11,982 nucleotides of DNA from Gracilaria caudata. Its lineage: Eukaryota; Rhodophyta; Florideophyceae; Gracilariales; Gracilariaceae. The notes beneath the pieces are model-generated. The model ran no database searches. It saw only the letters and a program-made list of their open reading frames with translations, and had not been told where the DNA came from. The stretch's first letter is position 1; every line of letters starts with the position of its first letter. Both the position numbers and the translations under genes were made by a program. The stretch is from positions 1 through 11,982 of the forward strand of contig JASCIV010000763.1 in NCBI GenBank assembly GCA_030374735.1. Reading direction: 5' to 3'. This document shows positions 7,801 through 11,982 of the stretch, piece by piece.

Positions 7801-8916
7801 ATGACGCCGTCGTCGCTGCTGCTGCTGTCGCTCGCGCTACTCGCGCTACTCGCGCTCATCCGCGCCGCGCCCGCGCCGCTGCACGCCACCATCTCCGCGC
7901 ACGAGGCGGCCAACAACCTCACCGTCACCATCACGGGCTCGCTCAACCTCACCACCACCATCCACGTGCCGCGCGCCACGCTGCGCGCGCTGCCCACCGC
8001 CACCAACACGCCGTGGAACCTGTCCACCTCGCTGCACATCGCCGCGCACCACGGCCCGCTCTCCCTCTCGCTCGCCACCGCCGCCGCCGCCGCGTCGCAC
8101 AACCGCTCCGCCGACGCGCTCGCGCCCGACGCACTCGCGCTCGCGCGCGCCGCCTCCAACGCCAGCGCCGCCGCGCTCGCCGTGCGCGCCGAGCTGCGCG
8201 CCAACGGCGTGCCCACCGAGCATCTGGCCGTGGTGCGCACCACCGCCAACCGCACCGCCGCCGCCGCCGCGTTGGTGGCGCGCCACGGCTGCGGCTCGCT
8301 GGGCGTGGCGTCCGCGCACGACCGCCCGCGCACCTCGCGCCGCTGCACGCGCGACGCGCAGCGCACCGTCGCAAAGCAGCGCGGCCCGCGGCAGCTGTCG
8401 CGGCCGCTCGCGCAGCGCGCGGCGGGACGCGTGGTCAGAAGCGCGGCGTCGCCGCCGCTGGGCGCGTTCGCCAGCACCGACACGCGCGCCACGCGCGACG
8501 ATATCAGCGCGTCGTCGTCGGTGGCCTCCGCGCGTAACTCGTCCGCGTCCGCGTCCGCCAGCGCGCATGCTGCGGCGCGCGCATCGCGGCGCGCCGCAAA
8601 CGGCTCGCTCACGCGCGCGCTGGCGGCGCGCGGCGGCGCGGGCGCGGGCGCGGCGGTGGGCGGCGATGCGCGCGCGCACACGCGCACGGAAGCGCGCGGC
8701 GGACACGCAGACGGGGACGATGGCGATGGCGATGGCGATGGCGATGGGGAAGGAGGCGGCGTGGCGCTGGCGCTGGGCGCGGGCGACGGCGGCGGCAGCG
8801 GCGCGGCGGCGAGCAACGGCGCGCGCGCGAGCGGCGGCAGTGGACAGCTGGCGGAGGTGGCGCGCGCTGCTGCTGCTGCTACTGCTGCGCCATCATCGTG
8901 GGCGCTGCCACGGTGA
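7801..8916 (+). CDS. Secreted or surface N-glycoprotein of unknown family
   Basis: The 371-residue protein starts with a textbook signal peptide: a Leu/Ala-rich core at residues 5-20 followed by IRAAPA, with likely cleavage near 22-25. It then has eight N-x-S/T sequons (N39, N49, N73, N101, N120, N150, N246, N267), an Arg-rich middle (172-232), a Gly-Asp run near 304-316 and a Gly/Ala-rich end. Codons for the first 150 residues end almost only in C or G, which supports this frame over the other open frames. The stretch 115-150 (Ala-rich helix, then NGVPTEHL, then TT) weakly recalls SIMPL/DUF541 proteins, too weakly to name. The ATG at 7801 follows a TATA-like box by 108 bp. The 3' end is doubtful: from 8862 another frame encodes a hydrophobic Cys-rich segment with cleaner codon bias. 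I do not recognise the gene. Confidence 0.65.
   Translation: MTPSSLLLLSLALLALLALIRAAPAPLHATISAHEAANNLTVTITGSLNLTTTIHVPRATLRALPTATNTPWNLSTSLHIAAHHGPLSLSLATAAAAASHNRSADALAPDALALARAASNASAAALAVRAELRANGVPTEHLAVVRTTANRTAAAAALVARHGCGSLGVASAHDRPRTSRRCTRDAQRTVAKQRGPRQLSRPLAQRAAGRVVRSAASPPLGAFASTDTRATRDDISASSSVASARNSSASASASAHAAARASRRAANGSLTRALAARGGAGAGAAVGGDARAHTRTEARGGHADGDDGDGDGDGDGEGGGVALALGAGDGGGSGAAASNGARASGGSGQLAEVARAAAAATAAPSSWALPR
8719..8742 (+). repeat. (GATGGC)4 hexanucleotide repeat
   Basis: Four exact GATGGC units, with imperfect flanking copies, encode the Gly-Asp run of the secreted protein. The unit is the reverse complement of the GCCATC repeat at 7735-7758, so the two form an inverted pair about 960 bp apart. 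Confidence 0.9.
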
Positions 8917-9322
8917 CATGCACTCCACTCAAGCCAGGTGCGCGCAGTGGTGGGTGATGGCAGCGAGCACTGGCGCCAACACGTGGCGCGAAGCGGCGCG
9001 CGATGCTCGCCGCACACGCGGAGCTGCGCGGATGCTCGTTGCCGCTCGCGCGCGCGCTTTTTTTTTGCGTTTTTTCCAATCTTCGACACGAACCGTAAAC
9101 TGATAAAAACTGACATCACGATGAGCGTTTGGCTTTCGACCGCGCTGAGAGTCGCGTGCGTAAGGCTACGTGCTGCAGCCCGCGCGCGCTGCCTCCCACA
9201 GCCGCAGTTGGCGCGCGTCTTCTTTATACGCGCTGCGTTTCTCGCGTCATCCCCCCCCTTCCTCCTCCCCCGCCTCACCGTCGATCGCGCCGTTGGGAAT
9301 CGAGCGCATCAAAAAAGCCATC
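8917..9322. other. Intergenic spacer before the desaturase, with TATA-like box and pyrimidine-rich leader
   Basis: The first part (8917-9120) should hold the 3' end of the secreted-protein gene and includes a T run at 9059-9066. TTTATAC at 9223-9229 is a TATA-like match 100 bp before the desaturase ATG, and the presumed leader after it contains a C/T-rich stretch at 9249-9277. The longer in-frame start at 9170 lies upstream of the TATA-like box and would translate this leader into a Pro/Ser-rich peptide, so I regard the region as non-coding. Confidence 0.5.
9223..9229 (+). promoter_or_regulatory. TATA-like box for the desaturase gene
   Basis: TTTATAC lies 100 bp before the chosen ATG at 9323. 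It is a weaker match than the boxes at 5069 and 11409, but the spacing is the same within about 20 bp. Confidence 0.4.
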
Positions 9323-10945
9323 ATGCAGCCCGTCGCGCGCCGCTACATGAGCGCCGCCGGCTGCATCATCGCCGCGTCGGCCATCATCTCCGCGTTGCTC
9401 ATCACGCGCACCTCGCTGCGCACCTACCTCTTCCTGCCCATCCTCGCGCTGCTTCTCGAGCTCGTCGCGCGTCTGTACGATCTGCGCATACTGCGCGCCA
9501 CGCGCGCGCAGCAGCAGAGCGCGCGCTCTGCCACAAACGACGACGGCGAAGACAAGCGCGCAGAACAACACGGCGTGTACAGCTGGCAACAACTTGCGCA
9601 GCACAACCACGAACACTCCGCGTGGATCGCCATTCACGGACGTGTGTACGACGTGACCAACTTTGTGGCGCGTCATCCGGGTGGTAGTGAACTTTTACTG
9701 CTTGCGGTGGGCAGAGATGCCACCGATTTGTTCGAATCGTATCACCCGTTCACCGACGCGCCGCGCAAGCTGCTGCAAAAGTACCACATCGGCTCGCTGG
9801 CCACGTTTGAGCACCCCGTGTACAAGCGCGACTCCGGCTTTTACCGCGACGCGTGCGCGGCGGTGCGCGCGTACTTTGAGCAAAGCGGCCTGGACAGCAA
9901 GGAACCGCTGACGGCGTTTGTGCGCATGGCGCCGGTGTACGCGGTGTTTGCGGGCAGCTTCTACGCGGTGTATGTGGCGCGCAACGTGCCACTGGCGCTG
10001 CGCGCGACGCTGGCGGTGGTGATGGGCATTGCGCAGGGCATGCCGCTCACGGGCTGGATGCACGACGCGTCGCACAGCGCGCTGGGGCGGTGCGAGCGCT
10101 GGTGGTGGACGATCGGGCGGCTGGCGCTGGACTACGTGAGCGGCTCGTCCATGCTGTCGTGGCGCAATCAGCACGTGCTCGGGCACCACGTGTACACCAA
10201 CGTGATGGGCGCCGACCCGGACCTGCCCACCTCGCTGCACGGCGACCCGCGCCGTCTGCTGCAGCAGCAGCGCTGGGCGCCCGTCTACCGCTGGCAACAC
10301 TTGTACCTGCCGCCGCTGTACGGCGTGCTGGGTATCAAGTCGCGACTGCAGGACTTCACCGAGATCTACTCGCGGCTGACCAACGGGCCGGTGCGCGTGA
10401 ACCCCATCATTGTGCAGGACTACTTGCGCATGTTGTCGTCCAAGTGCGTGTGGGCGTTCTACCGCGTGGTGTGGCCGCTGTGCGTGGTGCGCGCGGTGAG
10501 CGGCGCGCAGATGGGCGCCTTGTTGCTGCTCACGGAGATGACCACCGGCTATTGGCTGGCGTTCAATTTTCAGGTGAGTCACGTGTCCACCGACGCGCAC
10601 TTTTTGTTCTCGGACGTGAGCAAGAGGGCGCAGGGTAAGTGTCCCGCGCTGTATGAGCACGAATGGGCGCACTCGCAGATCCGTACCACGGTGGACTATG
10701 CGCACGGCAGCGCGCTGGCGGCGTACTTCTCGGGCGCGCTCAATTATCAGACGGTGCACCACCTGTTTCCCACGGTGAGTCAGTACCACTACGCGGCCAT
10801 CACGCCGATTGTGATGCGCGTGGCGGAGAAACACGGGCTGCGCTTCAACGTGCTGCGCGGGTTTGGATGCGCGCTGCGCGCGCATGTGGCGCACCTGCAG
10901 CACATGGGACAGCTGGGTCAGGCCGCAGAGCTCAAGCTGGAGTGA
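9323..10945 (+). CDS. Cytochrome b5-fused front-end fatty acid desaturase, delta-5 type
   Basis: The 540-residue enzyme belongs to the front-end desaturases of C18-C22 polyunsaturated fatty acids, which act in the ER. A cytochrome b5 domain spans about 86-165, with HPGG at 118-121 and the second haem ligand at H141. The three di-iron histidine boxes are HDASH (247-251), HVLGHH (284-289) and QTVHH (476-480); the Gln that replaces the first His of box three is the front-end signature. The segments SWRNQHVLGHHVYTN, GADPD, RVNPI, YWLAF and TVDYAH with VHHLFPTVSQYHY resemble, from memory, fungal and protist delta-5 desaturases making arachidonate or EPA, so delta-5 is my preferred regiospecificity, not proven. 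Residues 1-85 are an unusual extension with two hydrophobic segments (10-28, 34-50). The ATG at 9323 has A at -3. The stop is followed by non-coding sequence. GTGAGT sequences at 10574 and 10775 fall inside conserved motifs and are not introns. Confidence 0.93.
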   Translation: MQPVARRYMSAAGCIIAASAIISALLITRTSLRTYLFLPILALLLELVARLYDLRILRATRAQQQSARSATNDDGEDKRAEQHGVYSWQQLAQHNHEHSAWIAIHGRVYDVTNFVARHPGGSELLLLAVGRDATDLFESYHPFTDAPRKLLQKYHIGSLATFEHPVYKRDSGFYRDACAAVRAYFEQSGLDSKEPLTAFVRMAPVYAVFAGSFYAVYVARNVPLALRATLAVVMGIAQGMPLTGWMHDASHSALGRCERWWWTIGRLALDYVSGSSMLSWRNQHVLGHHVYTNVMGADPDLPTSLHGDPRRLLQQQRWAPVYRWQHLYLPPLYGVLGIKSRLQDFTEIYSRLTNGPVRVNPIIVQDYLRMLSSKCVWAFYRVVWPLCVVRAVSGAQMGALLLLTEMTTGYWLAFNFQVSHVSTDAHFLFSDVSKRAQGKCPALYEHEWAHSQIRTTVDYAHGSALAAYFSGALNYQTVHHLFPTVSQYHYAAITPIVMRVAEKHGLRFNVLRGFGCALRAHVAHLQHMGQLGQAAELKLE

Positions 10946-11046
10946 TGTCGCTGAGGCGAACGCTTCTGCACGGTGTGTTTTGTGGTTGTAGCGGCGCAGC
11001 TTTTTAAACTAAAAGCGGTGTTCACGCTGCAGCAACTGTTGCCGGC

Positions 11047-11068
11047 GGGCGCGCCGCGGGCGCGCCGC
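11047..11068. repeat. Tandem 11-mer with GGCGCGCC palindromes
   Basis: Two exact head-to-tail copies of GGGCGCGCCGC lie about 100 bp after the desaturase stop. Each includes the 8-bp palindrome GGCGCGCC, so the RNA could fold into a strong hairpin. A role in 3'-end formation is only a guess. Confidence 0.6.
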
Positions 11069-11220
11069 CAAATCGCTCTGAGCGCGCGCGCGCTTTGTTT
11101 TGGTAGGGACACGGCGCGCGCGTTTTGTCTCTCTTTTTAAGTGCGAACAAGTTTGTACGTGTTCCGGACGCGCCGTTGTTGCTTTTTTTTTTTTTCAATT
11201 TACTTTGGTGTAGTGCGTGC

Positions 11221-11256
11221 TCTCTCTCTGTCTCTCTCTCTCTCTCTTTCTCTCTC
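11221..11256. repeat. CT tract upstream of the small gene
   Basis: The tract is about 36 bp of CT units with one G and one TTT interruption. It lies about 150 bp upstream of the TATA box at 11409, with C/T on the sense strand, unlike the tract near the PPR gene, which is G/A on that gene's sense strand. Confidence 0.85.
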
Positions 11257-11408
11257 GCGCGCGTGCCACACGCGCTCAATTGCATTTGACGCGCGCGCTG
11301 GCGGCGGGGGAGAGAGCGCGCGCGCTTCTGTGTTTTACGGCGCGCTGCAATTAGCATGTGGCGGCGGGGGGGAAACAGGCGTTGTGCTGTTGCGCCGCAC
11401 GCCGCGCG

Positions 11409-11415
11409 TATATAG
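11409..11415 (+). promoter_or_regulatory. TATA box of the small orphan gene
   Basis: TATATAG stands out in an otherwise GC-rich region, 116 bp before the ATG at 11525. It places transcription start downstream of any earlier in-frame ATG and so supports the short form of the protein. Confidence 0.6.
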
Positions 11416-11524
11416 CTCACCGCCGTTTGTGCGTGTGCGTGTGGCCTCCCTTCTTTGCTTGCATATACCGCGCCGTCGCCGTCTACCGCTGTTTCCCGCC
11501 CCCCGTCGCTCCACGCCACTCGCC

Positions 11525-11932
11525 ATGGGCGTGATTGTGTCCAGATACCTGGACGAACGCTGCAACGAGGGCGCCATTGTGAAGTTTGTGCTGGACAGCG
11601 TGCGTCTGATGAAGACGGTGTGTACGTCCGACACCGCGTTCACGGAGCTCACGCCGTGGAACGTGATTCACTTTGAGGAAGATGACGCCGCCGCCGCCGC
11701 CGCCGCCGCCGTCGAGCAGCCGCAGCCGTGGTGGTGGTGGACGCGCGACCACCACGCACAGCCACAGCCACAGCCACAGCCACAGCAGCCACAGCAACGG
11801 AGTGGAGGAGCACACACGCAGTGCGCGTGCTGCGCAGCGATGGACACCACGAAAAATGGGCAGCGCACGCGTGTGCAGGACGACCTGTTTTACATTGCAT
11901 CCGCCACAGTTGTGCCTTGCGCGTTGCTGTGA
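11525..11932 (+). CDS. Small orphan protein with possible N-myristoylation site
   Basis: The 135-residue protein begins at an ATG in near-ideal context (GCCATGG). Its first residues, MGVIVS, fit the MGxxxS pattern of N-myristoylated proteins. Residues 1-54 look like a small folded region (helical segment 15-32, then LTPWNVIHFEEDD). Low-complexity runs follow: Ala at 55-62, a WWWW at 69-72, and a Gln-Pro repeat at 79-91 encoded by CCACAG units. A CxCC cluster (C100, C102, C103) and a hydrophobic end close the protein. I recognise no family. The longer frame open from 11141 would translate a CT repeat and lies upstream of the TATA box, so I reject it. It is probably real, but the low-complexity half means that either the C-terminus or the whole frame could be spurious. 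Confidence 0.55.
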   Translation: MGVIVSRYLDERCNEGAIVKFVLDSVRLMKTVCTSDTAFTELTPWNVIHFEEDDAAAAAAAAVEQPQPWWWWTRDHHAQPQPQPQPQQPQQRSGGAHTQCACCAAMDTTKNGQRTRVQDDLFYIASATVVPCALL

Positions 11933-11961
11933 GAGTGTCCCATCCACCAAAACAACAACAC

Positions 11962-11982
11962 AAAAAAAAAAAAAAAAAAAAA
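11962..11982 (+). repeat. Terminal run of 21 A
   Basis: The window ends in an uninterrupted A run preceded by an A/C-rich stretch. It lies 30 bp past the stop of the small gene. It could be a genomic homopolymer at which an assembly stopped, or poly-A from a transcript-derived read. Confidence 0.9.

Larger units (their letters stand above)
10946..11524. other. Intergenic spacer with GC-rich repeats, T-run, CT tract and promoter
   Basis: This stretch contains the 3' end of the desaturase gene and the promoter of the small gene to the right. In order it holds a tandem 11-mer at 11047-11068, CGCG-rich sequence, a run of 13 T at 11183-11195, a CT tract at 11221-11256, G runs near 11308 and 11367, and a TATA box at 11409. 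The frame that stays open from 11141 translates these repeats and I do not think it is coding before 11525. Confidence 0.6.

Noticed and set aside
4137..8537. Open plus-strand frame of 1466 codons
   Set aside because: It runs antisense to the CPOX-like and PPR genes and then through the divergent promoter region. The product is Arg/His-rich without domains, and the length is explained by GC-rich codon bias of the opposite strand.
7801..8916. Assignment of the secreted protein to the SIMPL/DUF541 family
   Set aside because: Only a 35-residue Ala-rich stretch looks similar. The expected second half of the domain is not convincing in any frame, so I leave the family open.
7692..9278. Open minus-strand frame of 528 codons opposite the secreted-protein gene
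   Set aside because: It is dominated by Ala/Ser/Pro runs created by reading GC-rich repeats, has no signal peptide or family motif, and overlaps the desaturase promoter.
9170..9322. N-terminal extension of the desaturase from the ATG at 9170
   Set aside because: It starts before the TATA-like box and translates a pyrimidine-rich leader; the ATG at 9323 has a better context.
10571..10580. CAGGTGAGTC, a perfect-looking splice donor in the desaturase gene
   Set aside because: The frame continues straight through into a conserved FQVSHV segment. A similar GTGAGT at 10775 encodes part of the conserved TVSQYH.

Overview
The window is nuclear DNA from a eukaryote. The genes are long and uninterrupted. 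Three of them have TATA-like boxes about 100-120 bp before a well-placed ATG, a fourth has a weaker match, and the products are eukaryotic types: a Kelch/coiled-coil protein, a P-type PPR protein, a cytochrome b5-fused front-end desaturase and a secreted N-glycoprotein. No intron is needed anywhere. An organellar-type PPR protein, a relative of the haem/chlorophyll enzyme coproporphyrinogen III oxidase and a delta-5-type C20 polyunsaturated fatty acid desaturase together suggest a unicellular alga. An intron-poor red alga of the Porphyridium kind is my best guess, but this is inference; another GC-rich protist is possible.

Layout, left to right. (1) 59-3613 (+) encodes a 1184-residue Kelch-propeller, disordered and coiled-coil protein with two nuclear-localisation-like clusters; its frame is open to the left edge, so the true start may lie outside. 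(2) 3614-3806 is a short, AT-richer convergent spacer. (3) 3807-4958 (-) encodes a divergent coproporphyrinogen III oxidase homologue that has lost the Asp-Arg of the family's YDRG motif, so it is probably a pseudoenzyme or has a changed function. A perfect TATAAAAG sits 118 bp before its ATG. (4) 5136-7184 (-) encodes a PPR protein with about 12 repeats and a presumed organellar targeting region; its stop lies only 60 bp from the TATA box of gene 3. (5) 7185-7800 is a divergent promoter region with a long CT/GA tract. (6) 7801-8916 (+) encodes a protein with a clear signal peptide, eight N-glycosylation sequons and an acidic Gly-Asp repeat, of unknown family. A membrane-anchor-like segment in another frame overlaps its 3' end. 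(7) 9323-10945 (+) encodes a front-end desaturase with all three histidine boxes and the HPGG haem motif, closest in my reading to the delta-5 clade, with an unusual N-terminal double membrane segment. (8) 10946-11524 is a gene-free spacer with simple repeats and a TATA box. (9) 11525-11932 (+) encodes a small orphan protein with a myristoylation-like MGxxxS start. The window ends in a run of 21 A.

The genes do not form an obvious pathway. The PPR and CPOX-like proteins both have N-termini that look like organelle targeting sequences, the desaturase belongs in the ER membrane, and the secreted protein enters the ER. The strongest leads for something new are the degenerate CPOX homologue, the extended desaturase, the sequon-rich orphan glycoprotein and the very regular promoter architecture. 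I see no CRISPR array, transposase, tRNA or rRNA.
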